A DNA stretch of 64,000 bases from Bradyrhizobium sp. CCBAU 051011 (GTDB lineage Bacteria; Pseudomonadota; Alphaproteobacteria; Rhizobiales; Xanthobacteraceae): assembly GCF_009930815.1 (NCBI RefSeq), contig NZ_CP022222.1, positions 3,204,501 to 3,268,500 on the forward strand, in the 5' to 3' direction. Made by a program: the position numbers and the translations under genes. The stretch's first letter is position 1. Every line of letters begins with the position of its first letter. Shown here piece after piece: positions 44,976 through 55,076 of this stretch. The notes under the pieces were generated by a model. It was not told the origin of the DNA, made no database searches, and saw only the letters and a list, made by a program, of their open reading frames with translations.

Positions 44976-46052
44976 ATGTCCAGAATTTTGGCTGTCGGGA
45001 CGGCATTGCCGCCTTTCCGACTTTCGCAGTCTGACGCCAAGGTACTAGCGGGTCGCCTTTTCGGATCTAGAATAAAGACGCTTAAGAGATATCTTACAGT
45101 ATTCGATCATGCGGTAGTCGATCAGCGTTTCTTTTGTGTCGCGCCCGAATGGTTTCTAAGCGAGCATCGCATAGGTGAGACAAATGAAACATACTTGGAG
45201 TGGGCCAAAGAGCTGGCATGCAAAGCAACACTTCTCTGTCTCGACAGAGCCGGCATGAAGCCCGAGCAAGTCGATCGAATTATATTCGTTTCGTCGAGTG
45301 GGATCGCTACGCCTAGTCTCGACGTGGATCTGATCTTGAAACTCGGATTGCGAACAGACGTAAGACGGACGCCGGTTTTTGGCCTTGGATGTGCTGGGGG
45401 AGCATCGGGAGTTGGTTTGGCAGCAACGATTTGCCGCGCAACGAACGAACGCATTCTACTCGTCGCTGTGGAGCTGAATTCGCTTACATTCCAGCGAAAT
45501 GATCTCACCCCTAAGAATCTTGTCGCTACAAGCCTTTTTGGGGATGGCGCTGCCGCGATTCTAATTGGCCCAGCTGAAGGCGGCGCAGGCAAATTGGAAA
45601 TTGTGAAAAGTACGAGTTTGCTTTACCCGGACACAAGTCCTCAAATGGGCTTGCATTTCGGCGACTTCGGATTTGAACTTGTATTCTCAGAGCGCGCTCC
45701 GTCGATCATAAGCGAATTGATGCCACTTGCGCTGCCACCGTTGCTAGCGGATGATAGCATTCATCTTAATCAGGTGAAGAGCTTAGTCTTTCATCCGGGC
45801 GGGAGAAGGGTATTGGAGGTTTTTGAGCGGAGTCTCGGGAGATCGTCTAAGGACTTCTTTTCCAGCTATGAGACTCTTCGACGTCATGGAAATATGTCCA
45901 GCGCAACTGTATTATTCGTTTTAGATCACGTGCTTGAGCATGAGAAGCAGGCGCCAGGATCATACGGAATATTGGCTGCGTTCGGACCAGGGTTCTCGGC
46001 CGAACTATCGCTATTGAGATGGGCTGAGGGCGAAGCGGCCGGTCTGTGTTAG
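44976..46052 (+). CDS. Type III polyketide synthase (chalcone/stilbene synthase-like)
   Basis: 358 residues, the normal length. Catalytic triad visible: Cys139 in FGLGCAGGASG, His273 in VFHPGGRRVLE, Asn306 in RHGNMSSAT. Also GDGAAAILIG and a C-terminal FGPGFSAELSLLRW. It condenses an acyl-CoA starter with malonyl-CoA, giving pyrones or alkylresorcinol/phloroglucinol-type products in bacteria; the starter cannot be predicted here. Intact gene between a decayed methyltransferase and IS debris, so if expressed it acts alone or with enzymes elsewhere. Confidence 0.92.
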   Translation: MSRILAVGTALPPFRLSQSDAKVLAGRLFGSRIKTLKRYLTVFDHAVVDQRFFCVAPEWFLSEHRIGETNETYLEWAKELACKATLLCLDRAGMKPEQVDRIIFVSSSGIATPSLDVDLILKLGLRTDVRRTPVFGLGCAGGASGVGLAATICRATNERILLVAVELNSLTFQRNDLTPKNLVATSLFGDGAAAILIGPAEGGAGKLEIVKSTSLLYPDTSPQMGLHFGDFGFELVFSERAPSIISELMPLALPPLLADDSIHLNQVKSLVFHPGGRRVLEVFERSLGRSSKDFFSSYETLRRHGNMSSATVLFVLDHVLEHEKQAPGSYGILAAFGPGFSAELSLLRWAEGEAAGLC

Positions 46053-46150
46053 CAGGTCGGGAGGGTGAGGCAGCATCGGAGGGGACGATGCGGCCGAAGA
46101 AGCACAAGACGACCGGATCGAACGATCTGTTCCGGGCGCGACTGTCGCCT
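46053..46150 (+). mobile_element. 5' fragment of another IS5-family element
   Basis: ATG 46088 gives MRPKKHKTTGSNDLFRARL, the start of an IS5-type transposase distinct from the four copies here ([14 protein letters not shown]); it then breaks off. Confidence 0.65.
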
Positions 46151-46169
46151 GTTTACGGGAATCGAGCTG

Positions 46170-46460
46170 CTAATCTTCACGCAGTACCACGTCGTCTGCA
46201 CCGATAGCGATCCTGATGTGCATTTCGGACAGCAGAAGACAAAGCAGATGCTGAACAAGCTGCGGAAAACATTTGGTCCTGCTGACTGGACAATTACGTC
46301 GAGCTTTTTAACGAATTGTTCTTTGTGAGAAATGCGTTTGCGCATTCATTCGTTGAGCTCGAGGACATCCGATATAAAGGTGTCACTCTGAGCAATTGCT
46401 TCGGTGAGACCTGCTTGGGCAGGAGCTACAGTTCGGACCAGGAAAGTCGATCATAAATTC
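46170..46460 (+). pseudogene. Remnant with a HEPN-like RNxxxH motif
   Basis: Two frames in succession give DVHFGQQKTKQMLNKLRKTFG and then DNYVELFNELFFVRNAFAHSFVELEDIRYKGVTLSN. A helix ending in RNaFAHS is typical of HEPN domains, which occur in toxin and RNA-cleaving systems. Frameshifted, with no clear start. Identification by motif only. Confidence 0.35.
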
Positions 46461-46647
46461 ACTGATGATGCCCGTTCGTTTGTTCAGCCGCTGGTCGAGG
46501 TCTTTAGTCGATTTCAGCTGAGCAAATTGACGACAAAAAACTATTTCGACTCTACAACTCTGTTCTCAAACGACGCAGCCTAACGTAGAGTAGGTGGGCC
46601 GAAAAGGCCAATGGCGAAGGTCTTCTCCGACGACAGGAAGTGGGCTG

Positions 46648-48169
46648 GTCGTCCGTGAAGAATTCCCAAGCCGTTGATTTGGAATCCGGAAACGGCATTT
46701 TGCAGTAATTGAATTTGCCGGAAAGCGGGCCTTTGGAGCGGGATTCCTTGCAAACTTGATTTGTGATTCACTCGCGCAGAACCGGCTTTGGCGAGAGATT
46801 CGATGCGGCCACGAGAGCGGAGCGAGACGGGGGAACAGGATCTTTTCCGCTCCCGGCTCGATCAGATCATCGACATGAAGCATCCGCTGGTGAGGCTGGG
46901 CCGCACGGTGGATTGGGGCTTTCTGGAAGGGCGGTTCGGCGAGGTTTACGATGATGATCCCGGCCGGCCGCCGCTGCCGACGCGCTTGATGGCGGGGCTT
47001 TCGATCCTCAAGCACACCTACGACCTGTCCGACGAGGTGCTGTGCGAGCGGTGGGTCGAGAACCCCTATTACCAATACTTCTGCGGCGAAGAATTCTTCC
47101 AGCACCGGTTGGTGTTCGATCGCTCGTCGCTGACGCGCTGGCGCAATCGCATGGGCGAGGAACGGCTGGCGGCGCTGATCCAGGAAAGCCTGTCGGTTGC
47201 CGTCAAGACCGAGGCAGTCAAGCCGTCCGAACTGTCGCGGGTGATCGTCGACACCACGGTTCAGCCCAAGAACGTGACGTTCCCCACCGACGCGAAGCTT
47301 CTAAACCGGGCGCGCGAGAAGCTGGTGCGGCTGGCGCAGCGCCATGGGGTGATTTTGCGTCAGTCCTATGCGCGGGTGGGCAAGTTCGCCCTGATCGAGC
47401 ACCAGCGCTATGCCCACGCCAAGCAGTTCAAGCGCGCCAACCGGAAGCTCAAGACGCTGCGGACCTATCTGGGCCGCGTGATCCGCGACATCGGCCGCAA
47501 GATCGAGGGTAACAGCGGGCTCGAGGCGGCGTTCGCAAAGCTGCTGGCGCTGGCGCGGCGCGTGCGCGAGCAGCAGCAGCGTCAACGTGGGCCGAAGGTT
47601 TATTCCCTGCACGCGCCGGAGGTCGAGTGCATCGGCAAGGGCAAGGCCCACCGGCCTTACGAGTTCGGCGTCAAAGTCTCCGTCGCCACCACGATCGGCC
47701 ACGCCAGGGGCGGCCAACTCGTCACCCATGTGAAGGCACTGCCCGGCAATCCCTATGACGGTCACACGCTGGCCACCGTGATCCCGGACATGGAGGCGCT
47801 CATCGGCAACATCATCGCGCGCCTCCTCGCCGACAAGGGATATCGCGGCCACAACGCCCCACCCGATTACAAGTTCAGGGTCTTCATCTCCGGCCAGAAG
47901 CGAGGAGTGACACCAAGGATCAAACGCCAATTGCGCCGCAGGGCCGCTGTCGAGCCCGTCATCGGCCATCTCAAAGCCGAGCACCGCATGGGCCGCAATT
48001 ATCTCTGGTTCCGTCGCGGCGATGCAGCCAACGCCGTCCTCGCCGCCGCCGGCTACAACTTCCGCCGCCTCATCCGCTGGCTCAGGCTTTTGCTGCACCT
48101 CTTCCTGACCGCACTCTTCTCCGGCGGTCGGCTTAATCCAGCGTGAAATCAATCTTCTTCACGGACGAC
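46648..48169 (+). mobile_element. IS5-family element copy 2, intact (1522 bp)
   Basis: Terminal inverted repeats GTCGTCCGTGAAGAA and flanking 6-bp direct duplications GGGCTG (46642-46647 and 48170-48175). Same length and sequence as copy 4. Confidence 0.95.
46803..48146 (+). CDS. IS5-family transposase (copy 2)
   Basis: 447 residues from ATG 46803; identical by eye to the copy 4 protein and differing from copy 1 at a few residues. All catalytic segments ([31 protein letters not shown]) are intact, so this copy is likely mobile. Confidence 0.95.
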   Translation: MRPRERSETGEQDLFRSRLDQIIDMKHPLVRLGRTVDWGFLEGRFGEVYDDDPGRPPLPTRLMAGLSILKHTYDLSDEVLCERWVENPYYQYFCGEEFFQHRLVFDRSSLTRWRNRMGEERLAALIQESLSVAVKTEAVKPSELSRVIVDTTVQPKNVTFPTDAKLLNRAREKLVRLAQRHGVILRQSYARVGKFALIEHQRYAHAKQFKRANRKLKTLRTYLGRVIRDIGRKIEGNSGLEAAFAKLLALARRVREQQQRQRGPKVYSLHAPEVECIGKGKAHRPYEFGVKVSVATTIGHARGGQLVTHVKALPGNPYDGHTLATVIPDMEALIGNIIARLLADKGYRGHNAPPDYKFRVFISGQKRGVTPRIKRQLRRRAAVEPVIGHLKAEHRMGRNYLWFRRGDAANAVLAAAGYNFRRLIRWLRLLLHLFLTALFSGGRLNPA

Positions 48170-48352
48170 GGGCTGGTGTAGTGACGACGGGAGCGCCGAC
48201 CACCGTGGACGTTCACCAGTTGCGAGAGCGCGCAGCAAACACCCCCAGCGCTACTCCTGCTCGGCTCGTCTATGTAATGCCACGACTGGCGCTGGGACGT
48301 CTGCGTAGACGTTTAGCGCGCTTGCTTGGCAAGCTTCTAGGAAGGATGCGCG

Positions 48353-48593
48353 GTGGAGGTACATTCCGTGGGCATGTTAGCAAGTGCCCACCAATTCTCA
48401 TCCGAACGTCTCGAAGAGTTAAGACGCATATACAAGCGAGTTTTGGGGGGAGATCACTGCAGCAGAAGCCTCTGAGATAGCCCATCGCCCAATTGCGCTC
48501 TATAAGCTGCTTTCCTACCGTTTGCTTAGCGAGCACGAGACGCGATCTTCTTCGCCCCCACCTCCGGCTCAAAGCGCTCCCGAAGAAGTCTGA
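48353..48593 (+). pseudogene. Small conserved protein, frameshifted at a G6 run
   Basis: Frame 1 reads VEVHSVGMLASAHQFSSERLEELRRIYKRVLG; after the GGGGGG run another frame reads EITAAEASEIAHRPIALYKLLSYRLLSEHETR and ends TGA 48593. Together they resemble a helical rhizobial protein (FSxxxLEELRxIYKRVxGEEITAAEASEMAHR...). The sequence following it is duplicated at 52425-52600. Confidence 0.5.
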
Positions 48594-48700
48594 TATTGTG
48601 CAAGATGCGCTGGCCATCTTCGGGTGTTTAGCTCGCGCCACAAATCTTGTGCCCACTCGGCACTTTTACCATCCAAAGTTCAACGTCCTCTTCGACTCCC
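48530..48700 (+). repeat. Segment homologous to 52425-52600
   Basis: Shared CACCTCCGxCTCAAAGCGCT, GAxGTCTGATATTGTGCA, GCTGGCC and CTTTTACCATxCAAAGTTC blocks in the same order and orientation; roughly 75% similar by eye. Confidence 0.6.
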
Positions 48701-48966
48701 CAGTGGCCGTCGAACTGACCCGACGGCGACTTAAGCACCGCCGTCGCGACTTGCTTCTAAATGATCTAGACTAGGACGCCGGCAGCGTAATTTGCACACT
48801 GATGCTGCCATTGTTATCGAAGTAGCCAATACAGCCATCCATCAATCGGATTGATTGTGACGTAGTTGTTAGATGTAGTCCCGCCGAGATACATCGACCG
48901 ATTGACCTTGCCCCACGGGCTTAATCCAGCTTGAAGTTCGTTCTGGCCCACAACAAGGACCAGAGC

Positions 48967-49233
48967 ATGAAGCGCAGCCGCTTTTCGGAAGAGCAGATCA
49001 TCGGGATTTTGAAGGAGCATGAGGCCGGGGTTTCGGTTGCCGATCTGTGCCGCAAGCATGGCGTCAGCGACGCCAGCATCTACAAATGGAAGGCCAAGTT
49101 CGGTGGGATGGAGGTGTCGGAGGCCAAGCGGCTGAAGACGCTGGAGGACGAGAACACACGGCTGAAGCGGCTCTTGGCCGACGCCATGCTGGACAATGCT
49201 GCCTTGAAGGACCTGGTGGGAAAGAAATGGTGA
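48967..49233 (+). CDS. IS407-type OrfA
   Basis: 88 residues: [47 protein letters not shown] (HTH), then a leucine zipper ([22 protein letters not shown]). Typical IS3-family OrfA; its TGA overlaps the orfB start region. Confidence 0.93.
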   Translation: MKRSRFSEEQIIGILKEHEAGVSVADLCRKHGVSDASIYKWKAKFGGMEVSEAKRLKTLEDENTRLKRLLADAMLDNAALKDLVGKKW

Positions 49234-49933
49234 CGCCCGCGGCCAAGCGGAAAGCTGTCGCCCATCTCAGAGGCGCCTTCGGGATGAGCGAACGGCGGGC
49301 GTGTAAAACCATCGGCTGCTGCCGCATGACCATGAGATACCAGACGACCCGGGCCGACGAAGCCGGCCTTCGCCAGCGCATGCGGGCAATCGCCCAGGAA
49401 CGTCGTCGTTTCGGCTATCGACGCCTGCACGTGCTGCTCAAGCGGGAGGGCTATCTGGTCAACCACAAGAAGCTGTTCCGGCTGTACCGGGAAGAGAGGC
49501 TCGCGGTGCGCCGCCGTGGCGGCCGCAAGCGGGCGATCGGGACCCGGGCGCCGATGACGGTGGCGAGGGCGCCGAACGACCGCTGGTCGCTCGACTTCGT
49601 GTCGGATCAGCTCACCGACGGCCGCCGCTTCCGTATCCTCACCGTTGTCGATGATTGCACGCGCGAGTGCCTGGCACTGGTGGCCGATACCTCGCTCTCC
49701 GGCACCCGTGTGGCGCGGGAGCTGGACCGGCTGGTGATCGAGCGCGGCAAGCCCAAGACGGTGGTCAGCGACAACGGCACCGAACTCACCAGCAACGCCA
49801 TCCTGACATGGACTGATCAGAGCCGGGTCGCCTGGCACTACATTGCGCCGGGCAAGCCCATGCAGAATGCCTTCATCGAGAGCTTCAACGGCCGGCTGCG
49901 GGATGAATTGTTGAACGAGACGATGTTTACCTC

Positions 49934-51455
49934 GTCGTCCGTGAAGAAGATTGATTTCACGCTGGATTAAGCCGACCGCCGGAGAAGAGTGCGGTCAGGA
50001 AGAGGTGCAGCAAAAGCCTGAGCCAGCGGATGAGGCGGCGGAAGTTGTAGCCGGCGGCGGCGAGGACGGCGTTGGCTGCATCGCCGCGACGGAACCAGAG
50101 ATAATTGCGGCCCATGCGGTGCTCGGCTTTGAGATGGCCGATGACGGGCTCGACAGCGGCCCTGCGGCGCAATTGGCGTTTGATCCTTGGTGTCACTCCT
50201 CGCTTCTGGCCGGAGATGAAGACCCTGAACTTGTAATCGGGTGGGGCGTTGTGGCCGCGATATCCCTTGTCGGCGAGGAGGCGCGCGATGATGTTGCCGA
50301 TGAGCGCCTCCATGTCCGGGATCACGGTGGCCAGCGTGTGACCGTCATAGGGATTGCCGGGCAGTGCCTTCACATGGGTGACGAGTTGGCCGCCCCTGGC
50401 GTGGCCGATCGTGGTGGCGACGGAGACTTTGACGCCGAACTCGTAAGGCCGGTGGGCCTTGCCCTTGCCGATGCACTCGACCTCCGGCGCGTGCAGGGAA
50501 TAAACCTTCGGCCCACGTTGACGCTGCTGCTGCTCGCGCACGCGCCGCGCCAGCGCCAGCAGCTTTGCGAACGCCGCCTCGAGCCCGCTGTTACCCTCGA
50601 TCTTGCGGCCGATGTCGCGGATCACGCGGCCCAGATAGGTCCGCAGCGTCTTGAGCTTCCGGTTGGCGCGCTTGAACTGCTTGGCGTGGGCATAGCGCTG
50701 GTGCTCGATCAGGGCGAACTTGCCCACCCGCGCATAGGACTGACGCAAAATCACCCCATGGCGCTGCGCCAGCCGCACCAGCTTCTCGCGCGCCCGGTTT
50801 AGAAGCTTCGCGTCGGTGGGGAACGTCACGTTCTTGGGCTGAACCGTGGTGTCGACGATCACCCGCGACAGTTCGGACGGCTTGACTGCCTCGGTCTTGA
50901 CGGCAACCGACAGGCTTTCCTGGATCAGCGCCGCCAGCCGTTCCTCGCCCATGCGATTGCGCCAGCGCGTCAGCGACGAGCGATCGAACACCAACCGGTG
51001 CTGGAAGAATTCTTCGCCGCAGAAGTATTGGTAATAGGGGTTCTCGACCCACCGCTCGCACAGCACCTCGTCGGACAGGTCGTAGGTGTGCTTGAGGATC
51101 GAAAGCCCCGCCATCAAGCGCGTCGGCAGCGGCGGCCGGCCGGGATCATCATCGTAAACCTCGCCGAACCGCCCTTCCAGAAAGCCCCAATCCACCGTGC
51201 GGCCCAGCCTCACCAGCGGATGCTTCATGTCGATGATCTGATCGAGCCGGGAGCGGAAAAGATCCTGTTCCCCCGTCTCGCTCCGCTCTCGTGGCCGCAT
51301 CGAATCTCTCGCCAAAGCCGGTTCTGCGCGAGTGAATCACAAATCAAGTTTGCAAGGAATCCCGCTCCAAAGGCCCGCTTTCCGGCAAATTCAATTACTG
51401 CAAAATGCCGTTTCCGGATTCCAAATCAACGGCTTGGGAATTCTTCACGGACGAC
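49934..51455 (-). mobile_element. IS5-family element copy 4, intact (1522 bp)
   Basis: Inverted repeats GTCGTCCGTGAAGAA at both ends and 6-bp duplication TACCTC (49928-49933; 51456-51461). Inserted in orfB of the IS407-type element. Confidence 0.95.
49957..51300 (-). CDS. IS5-family transposase (copy 4)
   Basis: 447 residues from ATG 51300, the same protein as copy 2 by eye, all catalytic segments intact. It lies on the strand opposite to the host transposase gene. Confidence 0.95.
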   Translation of the reverse strand: MRPRERSETGEQDLFRSRLDQIIDMKHPLVRLGRTVDWGFLEGRFGEVYDDDPGRPPLPTRLMAGLSILKHTYDLSDEVLCERWVENPYYQYFCGEEFFQHRLVFDRSSLTRWRNRMGEERLAALIQESLSVAVKTEAVKPSELSRVIVDTTVQPKNVTFPTDAKLLNRAREKLVRLAQRHGVILRQSYARVGKFALIEHQRYAHAKQFKRANRKLKTLRTYLGRVIRDIGRKIEGNSGLEAAFAKLLALARRVREQQQRQRGPKVYSLHAPEVECIGKGKAHRPYEFGVKVSVATTIGHARGGQLVTHVKALPGNPYDGHTLATVIPDMEALIGNIIARLLADKGYRGHNAPPDYKFRVFISGQKRGVTPRIKRQLRRRAAVEPVIGHLKAEHRMGRNYLWFRRGDAANAVLAAAGYNFRRLIRWLRLLLHLFLTALFSGGRLNPA

Positions 51456-52083
51456 TACCTCGCTGGCCCAGGCCCGCGTCGCGCTCGGATGCTGGCGCGC
51501 CGATTACAACGATGCACGCCCACACTCGCGGCTCGGATGGAAGACGCCGTCCGAGTTCGCCTTCACCTGCCATCCGCGCCGGGATCTGGCGCTGCGCTAT
51601 GCCGAGGGCTCCGCGCCAGCTCCCGTCGCTACCACCGCCCAACCGGGCAAATCCAATAGCCGGAGCGAACTCAGGATTGGATAAAACTTGGGGGCAAGGT
51701 CACGATAGTTGAATATTTGGTTCTCATCTCCCCAAGACAGCAAGTTATCTATCTTGCGATGGCTAACCCATTGGTGTGTTAGGACCGGCAGCGAGTGCTT
51801 GGTACGTACCTGAGCCGGTCGGCCCGTAGAAAGCCAATCCATTTCCATTCGTCCAGCCACGACTGTCACAAGGTGCCGCTATTTTGCTTGTGACGAAGAC
51901 TTTCTGACCAGCCTTAACTGGAATTTTCACATAGGCTGATGCTGGTAGACAGCCGGCAAGAGTTACTTCGCTCACAGCCCCTGCAGGGCGGGCTTGTTCT
52001 TCGAGAGCCTTTTCCGGCACCTCACCAGCGAATGCCGGGGTTGCGAGGGTCAAGAACGCGAACGCGGCAAAACATCTTTTCAT

Positions 52084-53169
52084 GAAATATCTCCCTATTT
52101 CAAACGAGGTTCGACAAAGGTGTGTCCTCCCGTTACGAACGTCGCAAACGTCTCCCAGAATATCGCTCAGCTACCTGAGGAATGCGAACAAATAACCTAC
52201 TAAGTCTGGTAGCGTCGGCAGGTCCAGCCTCCTGCCATTCCGGCCGCTCGTGCTCACAATCAACATCAACTGGGGATACCTTCTCGCGGTACAACCGCTT
52301 CGGTCGAAGATGGAATCGTTGATTAATGACATCGGAATTGGACCGACCAAGCACTCGGCCCATTATTGGTAAACCTGGAGTTTCACATCGTCTCCTCGCG
52401 CTCTATGGACCCTCTCCCAGCCCTTGCCGAGCGAGATTGGGCAGCCTCCGCCACCACCTCCGACTCAAAGCGCTGCCAGAGACGTCTGATATTGTGCAGC
52501 ATATGCTGGCCGTCCTCGGTTTGCATGTCGCGCAGGATTTCTTGTGCCCACACGCCTTTTACCATGCAAAGTTCGAACGTCCTCGTCGACTCCCATCCCA
52601 AGATTCATGAAGAGCTCATGATGGCGACGTTCACTTGCACTCCACTTCGTCCGTGATATCGCTAGTGAGCAGTTGGCTTCGGCCTCGCCCAGCGAGGGGT
52701 GAGAATATGGAACGGGCCATCAGAGCAATCTTCTGGCAGCCTTCGCATATCCTCGAACACATTCTTTCCAGGAGCCAATCTTTCTCTTCGAGACGAGTGT
52801 ATTGATCATTCGCAACAGGGAAGGGTTCGCCAGAGCTTCGAGGCCGTCACGATGCCGATAGAACCCGAAGCGGACGATGTCGAGTGAATGTCCACTCGAG
52901 CGATGTCGAAGCCCTGCGAAGGGCGATTTCTCCTGGCAGATTCCGCGGCACAGTTGGTCGTTTTCCCTTCGGATATCAACTCTACAACATTTGGTAGTAG
53001 ACGGTTCCAGCCATACGATGCTTCCATCACAATTACGAATCGTCGGCGGTAATTCGATTGCTGGCGCTGCCTGGGGCGTTACTCCTAAAACTGGGAGCCC
53101 ACCTTGCGCCTGCCGAAATATTCAAGAGCTCTGGCCGAAAGCAGTATTTGCCTTCACACGGCGTGAACC
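52084..53169. other. Gene-free 1.1 kb before the radical SAM gene
   Basis: Holds the homologous block 52425-52600 (second copy of 48530-48700) and otherwise only short, overlapping frames without recognisable content. It presumably includes the promoter of the radical SAM gene; no clear sigma-54 or tts-box-like site was found. Confidence 0.45.
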
Positions 53170-54468
53170 ATGTATAAAATCGACCGCGAGCGTTTTCTCG
53201 ACCTTACCGAGAATCATGACATCCCGACAGTGCCGCAAGTCGAGGCAATACTGGAGGAAGCGGAGAGCGAGTCACTCAGCTACGCGAAGCTCAATTCACT
53301 CGTGAACGCGATCCACTCAACCGAGTTCCAGGCCATTCGCGACAAAGTTCTTGCAAAGTCCGAATTTGTCCGTCGCAAGATTTATGGCGGCTTGGTTGTT
53401 TCGATGGCACCGGTGGAAGTAACAAATCGCTGCGCGTCTGATTGTAATTTCTGTGGCTGGCGCTCCGACAACAATGAGATGCGCCGGCTAAGCCTGGACG
53501 AGCGGCTCATTGTTGTGCAGGTTGAGTACCTACTCGCGAAGGGATTCCAGCACATCGAACTTGTTGGTGGCGATGATGTAAAATTCGTAAGAGATCAGCT
53601 TCCCGTCCTTGTTCAACGAGTAAGGCAGATAATGGGCGGAAGTCTCGCAAACAGAGTACTGTTTTGCACGATGGCGCTGACGTCACGGCATTATAGAAGC
53701 CTGAAGAACGCCGGCGCTGACGGCATCATCATGTGGCAGGAGACTTATGACCATGAAGTCTATAACTCCCACATTACGAAGGGTCCCAAGGCTCGCGGCA
53801 TCGATGACAGCTACAAGGTCGTGAAGAATGGTGATGGATACCGCTTCCGGCTGGAGAGCCAGGATCGCGCGCTACGAGAAGGCTTATCGGCTTCAGTTGG
53901 AGCGATGCTAGGCCTAAATCCAAATATCGGGTTCGAGATAATTGCAACCGTAGATCACGCCCGATATCTGGAAAGTTCGTACCAGCCCGCTGATCCTATT
54001 ATCGTAGGCATGCCAACTTGGAACAACATTACTACGCCGCGCACCGACAAAAGACCAGCGCGCACTCTTCCGATCGACGGCTATTTTGCATTCTTCGCAT
54101 CGATCTACTTTCTCGCATTGCATCGCTACCGCGCATGGATATTCCCGAATTGCAGGGTGAGCCTACCGATCCAGATCGACGCCGTTCGTGCGGCCGGTGT
54201 TTATACCTCAACTGAAGTAAAACTTGGGCCGGGTGGATATCTAAACTCGGCAATTTCCAAGCTTCCGGTCGAGCAACGAGCTGCCATCATGCAGATGCTG
54301 AAATCGACATTCAAAGGAGAGTTATCAGCAGAAAATTGGCATGATGAGCTCGACAACCTTGAGCAGTTCAAGCACGACTTTCACCATCACGAGACCTACG
54401 TAAAAGCGTTGACTGACGCCGGCTTATTCATTGGCAGCCAAACGGCGCCTAGTTCGGCGAACCATTGA
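53170..54468 (+). CDS. Radical SAM enzyme of the ThiH/HydG/NosL-like group
   Basis: 432 residues. [4Fe-4S] motif CASDCNFC (CX3CX2C) at ~93-100 within VEVTNRCASDCNFCGWRSDN, followed by ELVGGDD, IIMWQETYDHEVYNSHITKGPK and a C-terminal BATS-like part (LPIQIDAVRAAGVYTSTEVKLGPGGY). The QETY..EVY...HxxGPK stretch is like tyrosine lyases (ThiH, HydG) that cleave an aromatic amino acid by radical chemistry. The C-terminal HydG cluster motif is absent. No thiamine or hydrogenase genes are nearby; substrate unknown. Intact, with lower GC than the chromosome, convergent with two unknown genes. Confidence 0.85.
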   Translation: MYKIDRERFLDLTENHDIPTVPQVEAILEEAESESLSYAKLNSLVNAIHSTEFQAIRDKVLAKSEFVRRKIYGGLVVSMAPVEVTNRCASDCNFCGWRSDNNEMRRLSLDERLIVVQVEYLLAKGFQHIELVGGDDVKFVRDQLPVLVQRVRQIMGGSLANRVLFCTMALTSRHYRSLKNAGADGIIMWQETYDHEVYNSHITKGPKARGIDDSYKVVKNGDGYRFRLESQDRALREGLSASVGAMLGLNPNIGFEIIATVDHARYLESSYQPADPIIVGMPTWNNITTPRTDKRPARTLPIDGYFAFFASIYFLALHRYRAWIFPNCRVSLPIQIDAVRAAGVYTSTEVKLGPGGYLNSAISKLPVEQRAAIMQMLKSTFKGELSAENWHDELDNLEQFKHDFHHHETYVKALTDAGLFIGSQTAPSSANH

Positions 54469-54506
54469 TCGGGAGCGTGTTGCTCACTCCAGGTCGATCA
54501 TGTTCG

Positions 54507-55076
54507 CTACGAGTCGATCAACTGCACGTGCCGCGGTCCAAATCGCTCACGAATAAGCAGGTAGCCTTCTGGACGATCCGTTGCCATTCCGCTTCGGGCT
54601 TGAGCGTTCAGACTGGGCCCGCCCTTCGCAAAGCGCTCGCAAACGCGCTCGTGTTGCTTGACCATCACGGCGGTCAGCATTTTTATGGCTGCTCGTTCCG
54701 CTTCGAAGCCGCGCAACTTCGCAAAGGTGGAACGCAGTTGCTGCAACATCGAGGAATGGTCGCGAGCCCAAAGTCCTGTGAAGGCCTCATCCACGCCGAG
54801 CATCGGAACAACCACGTGTTTCTCGTAGTCGTTCCTGGACATATTGCCGGCAACCTTGAACGCGACTGCACACGCCCTGGTTATTGATGAGAGCCGCTGA
54901 AACTGACGAGCAGTGGCCACATGATTGTCGGCTGAAATAGCACGTTCCATTAGTTTGAGGCTGCGCTCGAGTTCGCGGCAGAGTACGAACAAGCCTTGAT
55001 GACCAGTAATCCAGTTGGTGAGGGCTTCGCCGGCATGGGCCCTCCTAAGTTCCTCGTACTTCATAGGGCCATTCAT
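54507..55076 (-). CDS. Unknown helical protein (189 residues), coupled to the upstream gene
   Basis: MNGPMKYEELRRAHAGEALTNWITGHQGLFVLCRELERSLKLMERAI ... a predominantly helical protein with no recognised domain and no signal or membrane segment. Its ATG overlaps the stop of 55073-55477 (ATGA), implying an operon and equal expression. Convergent with the radical SAM gene, 38 bases between stops. Good codon bias and intact frame in an otherwise decayed region argue for a maintained function. Confidence 0.7.
   Translation of the reverse strand: MNGPMKYEELRRAHAGEALTNWITGHQGLFVLCRELERSLKLMERAISADNHVATARQFQRLSSITRACAVAFKVAGNMSRNDYEKHVVVPMLGVDEAFTGLWARDHSSMLQQLRSTFAKLRGFEAERAAIKMLTAVMVKQHERVCERFAKGGPSLNAQARSGMATDRPEGYLLIRERFGPRHVQLIDS

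Larger units (their letters stand above)
49227..51684 (+). pseudogene. IS407-type OrfB transposase, split by IS5 copy 4
   Basis: ATG 49227 ([11 protein letters not shown]). DDE core: [10 protein letters not shown] (Asp), [11 protein letters not shown] (Asp), [18 protein letters not shown] (Glu). After MFTS it is broken at 49933 by IS5 copy 4; removing the IS and one TACCTC restores MFTSLAQARVALGCWRADYNDARPHSRLGW to TAA 51684. Confidence 0.92.
48903..51702 (+). mobile_element. IS3-family (IS407-type) element containing IS5 copy 4
   Basis: Terminal repeats TGACCTTGCCCC and 4-bp target duplication CGAT (48899-48902; 51703-51706). orfA and orfB overlap. The element is interrupted by IS5 copy 4. 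Confidence 0.9.
48771..52083 (-). pseudogene. Small secreted protein gene split by an IS3 element
   Basis: N-terminal part 52083-51763: signal peptide MKRCFAAFAFLTLATPAFAG, then VTLAGCLPASAYVKIPVKAGQKVFVTSK ... GTYQALAAGPN. After the IS (48903-51702, 4-bp duplication CGAT) the other side reads SMYLGGTTSNNYVTINPIDGWLYW and, one frame on, FDNNGSISVQITLPAS, ending TAG at 48773-48771. At least two further frameshifts are needed to join all parts. Family unknown; probably a periplasmic or exported beta-rich protein. Confidence 0.55.
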
